64,000 nucleotides of DNA from Nitrospira sp. (GCA_030653545.1 JAURZE010000005.1:124001-188000), one strand, 5' to 3'. Positions 15,722 to 26,547 are shown, counted from the first letter of the stretch. Notes: generated by a model not told the origin, from the letters alone. Program-made: numbers and translations.

Positions 15722-18523
15722 ATGGAGAACGCTCAGCGCGAACGTGATGTGCCGTCACAGGCCTCGATGGGCAGCCACCACCATCTGCCTGCCCACGAGG
15801 TGGTGCTGTTGCTCGAAACCGACCTGGCGAAAGGCCTGTCCTCCGAGGAGGCGGCGCGGCGGCTGGAACGATTCGGCCCGAACATCCTTCCGAAATTCAG
15901 GCGCCATGGTCCGCTGGTGCGATTTCTCTTTCAGTTTCACCACCCGCTGATCTATGTGCTGCTCGCGGCGACCGCTGTCACGGCATTCTTGGACGAGTGG
16001 GTTGATGCGGGGGTGATTTTCGGCGTTGTTCTGGTAAACGCCATCGTCGGGTTCATTCAGGAGTCGCGTGCGGAGGCGGCGCTCGATGCCCTCGCGTCCA
16101 TGATGAAGACCGAAGCCAGAGTCCGGCGGGACGGACAGACGGTCCGGGTGCCCTCCGAGGACATCGTGCCCGGGGATGTGGTGCTGCTGGAATCCGGCGA
16201 CAAGGTCCCGGCCGATCTGCGGCTGACGAGAGTTCGTGAATTGCGGGTGGACGAGTCCGCGCTGACCGGAGAATCGGTGCCAGTGGAAAAGACCGATCAT
16301 GTCCTGCCACCCGAGACGGTCGTCGCGGACCGCAAGAACATGGTCTTTTCCGGCTCCCTCGTCACCTATGGACAGGGGACCGGCGTGGTGGTTGGGACCG
16401 GTGTGGCCACCGAGCTGGGGCGGATCCACCAGTTGATCGGCGAGACCACCGAGATCTCGACGCCGCTGACGAAGAAACTCGCCTCCTTCAGCAAAGTCCT
16501 GACCGTGGCGATTCTCGGACTCGCGGCTGTGACGTTTGCTCTTGGCTTGTGGCGCGGGCAGGCGGTCACGGAGGTGTTCATGGCGGCGGTCGCACTCGCG
16601 GTGGCTGCGATTCCGGAAGGGCTGCCGGCGGCGGTCACCATCACGTTGGCGATCGGGGTCAGCCGCATGGCCCGGCGCAATGCCATCATCCGCAAGTTGC
16701 CGGCGGTGGAAACGCTGGGCAGCACCACCGTCATCTGTTCGGACAAGACCGGCACCTTGACGAAGAACGAGATGACCGTTCAGGCGATCTTTGCCGGAGG
16801 GGAGTCCTTCGAGGTGGACGGCGCCGGCTATGAGCCGGCCGGTCGCATACTGCGTGGGGGCCAGGCGATCGAATCCACGGCCAAACCCGCGTTGCGCGAA
16901 TGTCTCCTGGCCGGGGTGCTCTGTAACGATGCGGAGAATGTGGAGCGAGACGGGCGATGGACCATCGTGGGTGACCCGACCGAAGGCGCCTTGCTGGTGG
17001 CAGCGAAGAAAGCCGGGATTGATGTAAACCAGCTCAACGCGCAGTTCCCGCGCGTCGATGCCATCCCGTTCGAGTCTGAACGCCAATACATGGCGACTTT
17101 GCACCAAGCCGAAGGGGGACGTGAGGCCGTGGTCTATCTCAAGGGCGCGGTCGAGCGAACCCTTCGCCTCTGCGACCAGGCCCTCGCCGAGGACGGAACG
17201 GACCGGGCCCTTGACGCCCAGGCCGTGCTCACCCGAGTGGAGACTTATGCCGGACGAGGGCTGCGCGTGCTGGCCTTGGCCCGCAAATCCGTTCCGGCCG
17301 GGATGGCGATGCTGACGGACCGCGAGGTGGAAGGCGGCCTGACGTTTTTGGGACTCCAGGCCATGATGGACCCGCCGAGGCCGGAGGCCGTCGCGGCGGT
17401 GCGCGCCTGCCAGCAGGCGGGGATTGCGGTCAAAATGATCACGGGCGATCACGCGCTCACGGCCCGGGCGATCGCACAGCAGATCGGATTGGACGGTCGG
17501 AAAGATCACCAGAACGGGGAATTGATCGCGATGACCGGCCAGGAGTTGGCGGCCATTCCCCAGGCAGAGCTTGCGGACGCCGCCGACCGCACGGCGGTCT
17601 TCGCACGGGTCTCGCCCGAACAGAAGTTGCGGCTGGTCGAGGCCTTACAGGCGCGGCGCCATGTGGTGGCCATGACCGGCGACGGCGTGAACGATGCGCC
17701 GGCCTTGAAGCAGGCGGATATCGGCGTGGCGATGGGGCGTGGCGGGACCGAAGTAGCGAAGGAAGCCGCCGACATGGTGCTGACCGACGACAACTTCGCC
17801 TCCATCGAAGCGGCGGTCGAGGAAGGCCGGTGCGTGTTCGACAATCTCACGAAGTTCATCGTCTGGACGTTGCCGACCAACATGGGGGAAGGGCTGGTCC
17901 TGCTCACGGCGATTGCGTTCGGGGTGGTGCTTCCCATCCTCCCGGTGCAAATCCTCTGGATCAATATGACGACGGCGGTGGCGCTGGGACTGATGCTGGC
18001 CTTCGAACCCACGGAGCCAGGCATCATGATGCGGCCGCCGCGCGATCCCGGCCAGCCGATCCTGACGGGCGTGCTGATCGAACGGATCGTCCTGGTGTCG
18101 TTCTTGATGCTGGCCGGCGCCTACGGCGTGTTTCTCTGGGAGCTGGATCGGACTGAATCGATCCTCGCGGCCCGCACGGCGGCGGTGAACGTGATCGTCA
18201 TGGCGGAGCTGTTCTACCTGTTCAATTGCCGTTCGCTGGAGCTCACCATGTTCCATGTCGGCCTGTTCAGCAATCCCTGGATCTGGCGCGGGGTGACCGT
18301 CATGACCGCGCTGCAACTCCTGTTCACCTATGTCCCGGCCATGAACCGGTTGTTTCATACGGCCCCGATCGACGGGTCCGCCTGGGGGCTGGTTCTGGCG
18401 GCGGCCGTGACCGTGTACGTCGTGGTAGAAGTGGAGACCTGGCTGCGGTTGCAGTGGAACCGGCGGACAGCGCCCGGCGCGCCGACCAGGAGGAGCACGG
18501 ATGACGCTCAACACGCTGCGTGA
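15722..18523 (+). CDS. P2-type cation-transporting ATPase (Pma1-like, non-canonical M6 site)
   Basis: A 933-residue P-type ATPase with an N-terminal cation ATPase domain (residues 17-80), actuator domain with LTGESVPVEK, M4 motif AAIPEGLPAAVT, phosphorylation site CSDKTGTLT (Asp341) and hinge TGDGVNDAPALKQADIG. M6 reads ILWINMTTAVALG, where Ca2+ pumps have NLVTDG; the Asp that binds Ca2+ there is absent, so transport of Ca2+ by the SERCA mechanism is doubtful. Compare the canonical pump at 35810. ATG 15722 is chosen (AAAGGAGAGGAATA upstream); a GTG at 15698 overlapping the antiporter stop is less likely. The operon context is USP, antiporter and a small DUF6868 membrane protein. The ion transported is unknown (H+, Na+ or K+ possible). 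Confidence 0.92.
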   Translation: MENAQRERDVPSQASMGSHHHLPAHEVVLLLETDLAKGLSSEEAARRLERFGPNILPKFRRHGPLVRFLFQFHHPLIYVLLAATAVTAFLDEWVDAGVIFGVVLVNAIVGFIQESRAEAALDALASMMKTEARVRRDGQTVRVPSEDIVPGDVVLLESGDKVPADLRLTRVRELRVDESALTGESVPVEKTDHVLPPETVVADRKNMVFSGSLVTYGQGTGVVVGTGVATELGRIHQLIGETTEISTPLTKKLASFSKVLTVAILGLAAVTFALGLWRGQAVTEVFMAAVALAVAAIPEGLPAAVTITLAIGVSRMARRNAIIRKLPAVETLGSTTVICSDKTGTLTKNEMTVQAIFAGGESFEVDGAGYEPAGRILRGGQAIESTAKPALRECLLAGVLCNDAENVERDGRWTIVGDPTEGALLVAAKKAGIDVNQLNAQFPRVDAIPFESERQYMATLHQAEGGREAVVYLKGAVERTLRLCDQALAEDGTDRALDAQAVLTRVETYAGRGLRVLALARKSVPAGMAMLTDREVEGGLTFLGLQAMMDPPRPEAVAAVRACQQAGIAVKMITGDHALTARAIAQQIGLDGRKDHQNGELIAMTGQELAAIPQAELADAADRTAVFARVSPEQKLRLVEALQARRHVVAMTGDGVNDAPALKQADIGVAMGRGGTEVAKEAADMVLTDDNFASIEAAVEEGRCVFDNLTKFIVWTLPTNMGEGLVLLTAIAFGVVLPILPVQILWINMTTAVALGLMLAFEPTEPGIMMRPPRDPGQPILTGVLIERIVLVSFLMLAGAYGVFLWELDRTESILAARTAAVNVIVMAELFYLFNCRSLELTMFHVGLFSNPWIWRGVTVMTALQLLFTYVPAMNRLFHTAPIDGSAWGLVLAAAVTVYVVVEVETWLRLQWNRRTAPGAPTRRSTDDAQHAA

Positions 18524-18743
18524 GATGTTGTTGTGGTGCGCCGTGATCAATTATGGCCTGCTCCTGGGGTGGTTTCTGCTGTTCACCGTCGCACACGACT
18601 GGTTGTACCGGTGTCACGGCCGATGGTTCCGGCTGTCGAGTGAACAATTCGATGTGATCCACTATGCCGGAATGGCGCTGTACAAGATCGGCATCCTTGC
18701 CGTCAACCTGGTCCCGTATGTTGCCCTGCGTCTGGGTGGGTGA
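18501..18743 (+). CDS. DUF6868-like small membrane protein
   Basis: An 80-residue protein with two hydrophobic segments (about residues 8-32, MLLWCAVINYGLLLGWFLLF, and 52-76, AGMALYKIGILAVNLVPYVA) joined by a loop with YRCHGRWFRLSSEQFD. This pattern matches the DUF6868 family of small bacterial inner-membrane proteins of unknown function, although the family call rests on memory of the pattern. The gene overlaps the 3' end of the P-type ATPase by 23 bases in another frame, a strong sign of co-translation. A regulatory or accessory role with the ATPase is inference. Confidence 0.75.
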   Translation: MTLNTLREMLLWCAVINYGLLLGWFLLFTVAHDWLYRCHGRWFRLSSEQFDVIHYAGMALYKIGILAVNLVPYVALRLGG

Positions 18744-18854
18744 AGCGAAGGCAACGATCCCTGGTTGTGAACGTCGACCTCGCGACCCAGTGTCTGATTG
18801 GTCGTGATGGAGGAACCTGCACGGTTCATCTACGGTCTTCCCCCAAGCCAAACA

Positions 18855-18901
18855 CCCGTACTGTCCCTCGCCCCCAAAGTGGGGGCGAGGGACAGTACGG
18901 G
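18855..18901. repeat. Perfect 21-bp inverted repeat (long hairpin)
   Basis: Positions 18855-18875 and 18881-18901 are perfect reverse complements (arm CCCGTACTGTCCCTCGCCCCC) around the 5-base loop AAAGT. The hairpin lies 112 bases downstream of the DUF6868 gene, in a 470-base gap before the lipoprotein gene. No T-run follows directly. A smaller inverted pair (TGAGCAA/TTGCTCA) lies just downstream at about 18911-18926. It may be a dispersed palindromic element and could act as a bidirectional terminator. The rest of the gap (18927-19200) shows no gene. Confidence 0.75.
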
Positions 18902-19215
18902 GCAGGTCCCTGAGCAATTTTGCTCATTCCGCTTTCCGTCTTTATGCCACACTAACAAGCGATGTAACGATAGCGTCTTCCTGGCAGAACGGTGCGAATC
19001 CAAATGCAAAGCCGCCGTCAGTCTATGTCGAGGCAAAAGCTGGCTGAGGCAGAAAAGTATGAATTGTTATCGCCGAGAGTCAGCGCATATTACTGAGAAC
19101 CGGTCTGTTGTAGGGGGTGCTGGCGTGCCGGTATGACATGTGTGTGAGTGTGCCAATGCCCGTGGCAAACGCTGAAGGCGTCTGTCGATTTCATAACCTT
19201 ATGGAGGTGATGTCT

Positions 19216-19653
19216 ATGTATACGAGAGAGTCCCGTTTGGATGTTTCGATGAAAGCAATCGGCGTGGGTGTATTCGCGTTGCTCGTTGTCGGCTGCGCCC
19301 ATCCGCCAACGTCTAGGTCCGGTGCCGTGCATGATATCAGAGTGATCGAAGGCCCCGAGCCTGTGGATGTGGTCGTCAATCCCGGCGATGAGGTGCGCTG
19401 GGTGAACGCAAGGAACCTTGCCGTTCGTGTGGACCTTGTGGGGATCAAGCGCGAAGACCTCTCTTGTGAGCGAGGGTTCTCCAACTTGTTCGGGATGTTC
19501 CGGGAGTCGGCCACGATCGATCCAAATAAAAGCGCCAGCGTCTGTTTCAGCACAGCTGGCGCCGTCGGTTACAACGTCAGAATGGATTCGGCGCTCCCGG
19601 GGGGGAAGAAAATCGTTCCTGGCGTCGTCAGGATCGGCGAGATGAAGAAATAG
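19216..19653 (+). CDS. Cupredoxin-like outer lipoprotein, copy 1
   Basis: A 145-residue protein with a lipoprotein signal (hydrophobic core AIGVGVFALLVVGC, lipobox VVGC at about residues 24-27). The mature part looks like a small beta-sandwich: AVHDIRVIEGPEPVDVVVN, then PGDEVRWVNARN, typical of cupredoxin-like folds, a later Cys (DLSCERGF) and an end GGKKIVPGVVRIGEMKK. Copper ligands of true cupredoxins are not clearly present. ATG 19216 is chosen because GGAGGTG lies six bases upstream; earlier in-frame ATGs would bury the leader. A paralog lies at 59812 and a fossil at 62265. In both loci a mono-haem cytochrome c lies downstream, so a link to periplasmic electron transfer is possible. Confidence 0.8.
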   Translation: MYTRESRLDVSMKAIGVGVFALLVVGCAHPPTSRSGAVHDIRVIEGPEPVDVVVNPGDEVRWVNARNLAVRVDLVGIKREDLSCERGFSNLFGMFRESATIDPNKSASVCFSTAGAVGYNVRMDSALPGGKKIVPGVVRIGEMKK

Positions 19654-19860
19654 CTCTTCTTTAAGCCGGACTGCAGCGGGAGCATTCGAGTCTGGAGGGC
19701 GTATGACTGCGACGACAGGACTCCTCCGGCGAAAGGTGGTTAGCATTCCGTCTCTCCAGGTTCAAGGAGTAGACGGCTCGAAACAAAGAAGGCGCCCAGA
19801 CAGCCTGGTTTGGACGCTCGCACTAGACCCGGCCGATGACGATGAATGAAGGAGGAAACA

Positions 19861-20319
19861 ATGAAGCACGTGACGTTTGGACTCATAGCAGCGGGAGCGA
19901 TCATGCTGGTCGGGACGGTTGCCTTCTCGGCGCCGGAGAAAGACCCGCTGAAGCCGCGTGTACCGGTGGATCAAACGGAGAGCGCGAAAAAGCTGACCAC
20001 GCCGTTGTTCAAAGAGGCGAAGCAGGCTCCGGCGAAGATGGTCGAGGAGGGCAAGGCCCTCTACGATGGCAAAGGCACCTGTTTTAACTGCCACGGCAAG
20101 GCTGGTAAGGGCGATGGGGCGGCCGGCGCCATGTTGGACCCAGGGCCGCGTGACTTCACTAACTGTGAGTTCCAAAAGAAGCGGACCGACGGCGAGCTCT
20201 TCTGGGTCATGACGAACGGGATTCAAGGAACCGGAATGATGGCCCTGACCCCGATGGCGGTGACCGAAGAGGAAGCCTGGAAGACCATCGCGTATGTACG
20301 GAGCTTCTGTAAGTCGTGA
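19861..20319 (+). CDS. Exported mono-haem cytochrome c, copy 1
   Basis: A 152-residue periplasmic class I-like cytochrome c. A signal peptide (residues 1-22, ending VAFSA) precedes PEKDPLKPRVP. A single haem site, GTCFNCHGKAGKGDG, is followed by PGPRDFTNCEFQ and DGELFWVMTNGIQGTGMMA, where a Met is the likely distal ligand, and a C-terminal helix EEEAWKTIAYVRSF. The layout fits small soluble electron carriers. AAGGAGGAAACA precedes the ATG. The gene at 63567 encodes a close paralog with the same N-terminal motif and haem region. It lies 207 bases after the cupredoxin-like lipoprotein. Confidence 0.9.
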   Translation: MKHVTFGLIAAGAIMLVGTVAFSAPEKDPLKPRVPVDQTESAKKLTTPLFKEAKQAPAKMVEEGKALYDGKGTCFNCHGKAGKGDGAAGAMLDPGPRDFTNCEFQKKRTDGELFWVMTNGIQGTGMMALTPMAVTEEEAWKTIAYVRSFCKS

Positions 20320-20703
20320 GATGCCACTTTGGCGATTCGAACGGTGACGCGCGATAGAGCTTCCTGTGGATCGACATCACCGTGGCTTCGCGGCTGAATC
20401 TGATTTGCGTACAAGCCGTGCCAAGCACGATAAGCAGCAGGAACGGGAACCACAGCCATGAGTGGATCCGGATGTGTATCCGTGCTCCGGATCGCGGGCG
20501 GACTCGAGCCCGTCCGGCGGGCGCCTGGTTTCCGGCTTATTTGAAGGAGCCTGTCTCGGCAGTAAATCAGCCGACGGTTCTTCGGCAGAAGCGTGGAACC
20601 CTGTCGCATGCAGCGAGGACTTGATGCCGATGCGCTGAGACAGCCGAACTGGGAAGAAGGCCGTCACTTAATGGGTTCACTGCCAACCGAGGAGGGAGAC
20701 GCT
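20320..20703. other. Intergenic stretch between cytochrome c and an exported protein
   Basis: No gene is called here. On the minus strand a hydrophobic stretch (HSWLWFPFLLLIVLGTAC, about 20450-20400) looks like a lipoprotein leader, but it has no plausible start codon or ribosome binding site upstream, so it is at best a remnant. The only clear signal on the plus strand is the GGAGGGAGA ribosome binding site directly before 20704. Confidence 0.4.
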
Positions 20704-21225
20704 ATGAGGCATGATGAAAGGCCGTTGATTGTAAATACTCCGGGGCGCGGGAGGGCTCGCCAAGCAGGATGGGGCATCGTCGGGGCAACCGGCCTTGCCG
20801 CGTTGTTGTTGATTGCCGCTCCCGGAGAATCGATTTTGGAGCAGGCCCAGGCGGCCGACGTTTTGAAGACCCTCAAACATGTGGCGAAGGGCACTATCAC
20901 CAAGATCGAAGGGGGGACCTACTGGGTCAAACTCGGATCGGGCGTAGAGGTCAAGCTGCCGGTCTCCAAGGACACGAACATGGTCTGTCCTACAAGGCCG
21001 GACGAGCAGGATGAACTCTGGCAACCCAAGCAGGAGCCGGGCTCTACCGGGTTCCGGATCGGTGATTGTCCGTTCCAAGTCGGCGACGTGATTAAGGCCG
21101 AAACCACAGACATCGGGACCGTGACATTTATGCGAACGCTTGACCGTCCGGCGCCGACTACCACCCAGCGACTGGGACTGCCGCAGGGTTACCACGGACC
21201 GATCCTGATGCCGATCGAACGATGA
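20704..21225 (+). CDS. Exported hypothetical protein with small beta-rich domain
   Basis: A 173-residue protein. A hydrophobic segment at about residues 21-40 (GIVGATGLAALLLIAAPGES) and AQAADVL suggest a signal peptide with cleavage near residue 49. The mature part starts VAKGTITKIEGGTYWVKLGS, alternates short strands (GVEVKLPVSKDTNMV; FQVGDVIKAETTDIGTVTFM) and contains two Cys (VCPT; GDCP), probably a disulfide. It resembles short periplasmic proteins with an OB-like or DUF5666-like barrel, but no family is assigned. GGAGGGAGACGCT precedes the ATG; an upstream in-frame extension lacks one. The small exported protein at 48336 has a related-looking core (IRGVLISIKGDVYLMQD). Confidence 0.65.
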   Translation: MRHDERPLIVNTPGRGRARQAGWGIVGATGLAALLLIAAPGESILEQAQAADVLKTLKHVAKGTITKIEGGTYWVKLGSGVEVKLPVSKDTNMVCPTRPDEQDELWQPKQEPGSTGFRIGDCPFQVGDVIKAETTDIGTVTFMRTLDRPAPTTTQRLGLPQGYHGPILMPIER

Positions 21226-21370
21226 GCCGACGGCCTGATCGGTTCGGAGCGAGCTCTGCACGTGAAGACGGCTGATGCGATGGTCCAGCTTCGCTTACAT
21301 CATTCCTGACGTTGTGACCAGTATCGCAGAATCTTTTATGTAAGCAGGCTGACGAAATAGGGAGTAGTCA

Positions 21371-22534
21371 ATGACACAGAAGAGAACGTTGCTCACCCTC
21401 GAAGCACTGGCCGAGTTGGCATTAGCTCAGCAGCCGCCTTGTCTCTCGCTGTACCAGCCGACCCATCGGCGGCATCCCGAGAATCAGCAGGACCCGATCC
21501 GGTTTCGCAATCTCCTCAAGGAGATGGAGACATCGCTGCGGCAAAAGTATCCGGGCGTCGAGACCCGGCTCCTTCTGGAACCGTTTGAAGCCCTCGCTCA
21601 CGATCATGACTTCTGGAATCATACGCTGGATGGATTGGCCGTGCTAGGCGGGTCGGGCTTGTTTCGAGTGTTTCCGCTGCAGCGCACGGTGGCTGAATTG
21701 GCAGTCGTAGCTGACAGTTTTCACACCAAACCCTTGCGACGTTATCTTCAATCGGTTGATCGCTACCAGGTGCTCGGGCTGAGCCTGCGCAAGATTCAAC
21801 TCTTCGAAGGGAACCGCGACGCACTCGACGAGATCGATCCGGCCCCGGAAGTAGTGCGGACGATCACCGATGATTTGGGCAATGAGCTGACCGAGCCGAA
21901 CCAGTCGGTTGCCTCCTACGGCAGTGGCGGAGGGGTGAGCCGGCCCACGCCCCACAGCCAAGGCGGGCCGAAGGACGTGGAAGACATTGACGCGGACCGG
22001 TTCTTCCGTGCCATCGACCGCGCGGTGCTGGAGCACCATTCCAAGCTGTCAAGCCTGCCGTTGATCCTGGCGGCGTTGCCGGAGCATCATCATCGTTTCC
22101 ACCAGGTCAGCCACAACCCATTTCTGGCGCCCGAGGGGATCATGGTCAACTCCCACTCCGTGCCGGAAGCAGACCTTCGGGCCCTCGCCTGGCAGGTCGT
22201 TGAACCGCAGTACCACGCGCGGCTGACCAAGCTAAGCGAGGAATTCGAACAGGCCCGGTCGAAGGGGTTGAGCAGTGATGACTTGGCGCAGGTTGCACAG
22301 GCGGCTGCCGCCGGACGGGTCGCGGCGCTTCTGATCGAAGCCGACCGCCAGATTGCCGGACGGCTGGACAGTGCGACCGGTCAGGTCGAGTGCGCTGACC
22401 TGAGTCACCCGCAGGTCGATGACCTGCTCGACGATCTGGGCGAGCTGGTTGAAAAGATGGGCGGTCGGGTCCTGGTTGTTCCGATCGAGCGGATGCCGGG
22501 GCAGACGGGACTGGCAGCTACCTACCGACATTGA
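21371..22534 (+). CDS. baeRF3-type bacterial archaeo-eukaryotic release factor-like protein
   Basis: A 387-residue protein matching the baeRF group of bacterial relatives of archaeal/eukaryotic release factor 1. Recognised features are the N-terminal CLSLYQPTHRR, an RFRNLLKEME helix region, LRKIQLFEGNRDALDEID, a central RFFRAIDRAVLEHH, and the C-terminal Rossmann-like part with AAAGRVAALLIEADRQIAGR, then DDLLDDLGELVEKMGGRVLV and ERMPGQTGLAATYRH. Members are predicted to act on ribosomes or peptidyl-tRNA; biochemical proof is sparse. A Gly-rich loop (YGSGGGVSRP) lies at about residues 178-187, but a GGQ motif is not present. It is followed 28 bases later by an HPF/RaiA-like gene, suggesting a ribosome stress operon. 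Confidence 0.8.
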   Translation: MTQKRTLLTLEALAELALAQQPPCLSLYQPTHRRHPENQQDPIRFRNLLKEMETSLRQKYPGVETRLLLEPFEALAHDHDFWNHTLDGLAVLGGSGLFRVFPLQRTVAELAVVADSFHTKPLRRYLQSVDRYQVLGLSLRKIQLFEGNRDALDEIDPAPEVVRTITDDLGNELTEPNQSVASYGSGGGVSRPTPHSQGGPKDVEDIDADRFFRAIDRAVLEHHSKLSSLPLILAALPEHHHRFHQVSHNPFLAPEGIMVNSHSVPEADLRALAWQVVEPQYHARLTKLSEEFEQARSKGLSSDDLAQVAQAAAAGRVAALLIEADRQIAGRLDSATGQVECADLSHPQVDDLLDDLGELVEKMGGRVLVVPIERMPGQTGLAATYRH

Positions 22535-22562
22535 AGAACCCATACTCACGAAGGAGAATCGC

Positions 22563-22934
22563 ATGCAGATCCAAGTGAATACCGACCGTAACATCGAAGG
22601 GCACGAGGCGCTGGTCGCTCAGGTCCGTGGCGTCGTGAAAAGCGCCCTGAGCCGGCATGAAGATTTCATCACGCGAGTGGAGGTCCACCTGAGCGATGAG
22701 AACAGCAACAAGAAGGGTGGTAATGACGACATCCGTTGCGTGATGGAAGCTCGCCTTGAGGGCCGCCAGCCCGCCGCAATCACGCACCAGGCCGCAACCG
22801 TGGAACAAGCCGTCGACGGCGCGACCGATAAGTTGATTAGCTTGATCGAGAGCACTCTCGGGCGTCTGCGTGATCAAGCGATACGCAGGACTGACCCGCC
22901 TTTGTCCGGGCCGGAGCTCACTGAGCCGTCATGA
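22563..22934 (+). CDS. HPF/RaiA-family ribosome-associated protein
   Basis: A 123-residue protein of the ribosome hibernation factor fold: MQIQVNTDRNIEGHEALVAQ at the start, then FITRVEVHLSDENSNK and RCVMEARLEGRQPAAITHQA, and a long C-terminal helix (VDGATDKLISLIESTLGRL). Short members bind the 30S decoding region and silence ribosomes during starvation. An acidic, Asn-rich loop (SDENSNKKGGNDD) separates two strands, a variant seen in proteins annotated generally as HPF/RaiA family. GAAGGAGAATC precedes the ATG. It is probably co-transcribed with the baeRF3-like gene. Confidence 0.8.
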   Translation: MQIQVNTDRNIEGHEALVAQVRGVVKSALSRHEDFITRVEVHLSDENSNKKGGNDDIRCVMEARLEGRQPAAITHQAATVEQAVDGATDKLISLIESTLGRLRDQAIRRTDPPLSGPELTEPS

Positions 22935-23100
22935 GCGTCACGACGGCGAGTGTGTGTTGAATGATCGGCGAAGCCGGAATGTCCAACGGTCCTCCGCGGG
23001 CAGGCGTCTAATTCTGGCATTCCTGGCCCTGGTCCTCGGCACCTCCGATCTGGTGCGCCATACTTTCACCGTGGAAGAACCGCGCATCGAGATGGCGACG

Positions 23101-23262
23101 ATCCCGGCCGATGTGCGATTGGTTGAAGCTATTTTGCTCAAGATCGAAGAAGCAACGCTTACCGATGAGTCTGTGCCGGTGGAATAATAGGCGCGGTCGC
23201 TCACTGGGGATCCTTTCAACAAGGCCTACAAGTGGACGCTGAGCTATGGTCTGCGGAATCTG
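23101..23262 (+). pseudogene. Fossil of a P-type Ca2+-ATPase actuator region
   Basis: The frame reads IPADVRLVEAILLKIEEATL, then TDESVPVE, two stops (TAA TAG), then ARSLTGDPFNKAYKWTLSYG. Against the intact pump at 35810 this aligns with VPADVRLVETVQLKVEEAAL, TGESVPVEKQARPLT and GDRLNMAYKGTLVTYG, in a single frame. The Lys-Gln codons have become stop codons and six codons are lost. The essential TGES has decayed to TDES. About 160 bases are recognisable. The preceding bases (22990-23100) read as a hydrophobic leader then EEPRIEM, echoing QEPRIEI in the cupredoxin at 33483, so the fragment may be a patchwork. Confidence 0.8.
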
Positions 23263-23344
23263 ATCTCTGCTGTCTGGCCTTGTGGCCACTGCGTGTCATG
23301 ACTGACGTGATAACCCACTCCGGTGGAGGATTGGGTTTGTACTA

Positions 23345-24679
23345 ATGTTGTGGAAAGACGGCATGACGAGACACACAGCGAACTACCCGAACTCTCCAGT
23401 CGGCAGCGAAGAGATGCTGGACGCGCTTCAGCACCACGCGTTCGAATATTTCCTGCATCGGACCAATCCGAAAAACGGTCTGGTGGCCGACAGGACGAAA
23501 CCGGACGCCCCCGCGAGTATCGCCGCTGTCGGGTTTGCGCTGGCGTCCTATCCGGTCGGTGTCGAGCGCGCGTGGATAACGCGAGCCGAAGCCGTGAAGC
23601 GAACTCTGGCGGCATTACGGTTTTTCTGGAAAAGCCCGCAAGGCACGTCGGCACGCGCCACGGGCTACAAAGGGTTCTACTACCACTTCCTCGATATGAA
23701 GACCGGACGGCGGGCCGGGAAGTGTGAGCTTTCCACGGTCGACACCGGTTTCCTGCTCGCGGGAATGCTTGCCGCCGCAACCTATTTTGATCAGGAGAGT
23801 GCAGACGAGCAGGAGATCCGCACGCTGGCCGATGCGCTCTATCGCCGCACCAACTGGCAGTGGGCTCGTCATGGTAAAGCGACGATCATACACGGGTGGA
23901 AGCCGGAAAGCGGGTTTTTGAAGTACCGCTGGGAAGGCTACGACGAGGCTCTGCTCCTGTACGCACTGGGTCTTGGGTCGCCGACGTATCCGCTGCCGAA
24001 GGAAAGCTATTCGGCATGGATTTCAAGCTACGAGTGGAAGAAGATTTATGGGCACGAGTACCTCTATGGCAGCTCACTCTTCATCCATCAATACTCGCAC
24101 ATGTGGATCGACTTCCGCGGGATTCAGGACGCCTTCATGCGCGGCAAGGGCATCGACTACTTTGAGAACAGCCGGCGGGCAACCCACGTCCAGCAGCAGT
24201 ACGCCGTGCATAACCCTTTTGAATTTGTGGGCTATAGCCAATACTTCTGGGGATTGACGGCGACCGATGGGCCCGGCTGGACGGTGCGAAAGGTCAAGGG
24301 TGTCGAGCGCTCATTTTTTGATTATGCAGCGCGCGGCGTGCCGTACGGCCCGGACGACGGGACCATTGCACCGTGGGCGGTGGTCGCCTCATTGCCCTTT
24401 GCGCCAGAAATCGTCCTGCCGACGGTGTTGAATTTTCAGAAGGTCTACCCGCAGGTGATGGGCCGGTATTGTTTCAAGTGCAGCTTTAATTTGACCTTCC
24501 CGCACAAGGCGCATGGCCGGCTCGGCTGGAACTCGCCCTACCACTACGGGATCAACGCGGGTCCGGTCGTGTTGATGTGCGAGAACTTCCGGTCAGAATT
24601 ACTCTGGCGATTGACGAAGCGGTGTCCCTATATCGTCACGGGGTTGCGCCGGGCGGGATTTGTGAACGGATGGTTATGA
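23345..24679 (+). CDS. Glycoamylase-like (PF10091-type) glucoamylase-family protein
   Basis: A 444-residue (alpha/alpha) barrel-type protein. It begins with a helical part ([39 protein letters not shown]) and continues with [100 protein letters not shown] and [20 protein letters not shown]. This order is typical of the glycoamylase-like family related to GH15 enzymes and beta-1,2-glucan-acting proteins; the substrate is unknown. No signal peptide is seen, so it is probably cytoplasmic. Starts at 23345 or 23363 are both possible. It is one of four carbohydrate-active enzymes in the window. Confidence 0.8.
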   Translation: MLWKDGMTRHTANYPNSPVGSEEMLDALQHHAFEYFLHRTNPKNGLVADRTKPDAPASIAAVGFALASYPVGVERAWITRAEAVKRTLAALRFFWKSPQGTSARATGYKGFYYHFLDMKTGRRAGKCELSTVDTGFLLAGMLAAATYFDQESADEQEIRTLADALYRRTNWQWARHGKATIIHGWKPESGFLKYRWEGYDEALLLYALGLGSPTYPLPKESYSAWISSYEWKKIYGHEYLYGSSLFIHQYSHMWIDFRGIQDAFMRGKGIDYFENSRRATHVQQQYAVHNPFEFVGYSQYFWGLTATDGPGWTVRKVKGVERSFFDYAARGVPYGPDDGTIAPWAVVASLPFAPEIVLPTVLNFQKVYPQVMGRYCFKCSFNLTFPHKAHGRLGWNSPYHYGINAGPVVLMCENFRSELLWRLTKRCPYIVTGLRRAGFVNGWL

Positions 24680-24689
24680 GGAGATATAC

Positions 24690-26547
<1,858 letters not shown>

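Noticed and set aside
15755-17509. A 584-codon minus-strand frame
   Set aside because: Shadow of the P-type ATPase; the composition is antisense-like and no domain is visible.
20380-20470. Minus-strand hydrophobic stretch resembling a lipoprotein leader
   Set aside because: No start codon or ribosome binding site in the correct frame, and the frame becomes unconvincing beyond 30 residues.
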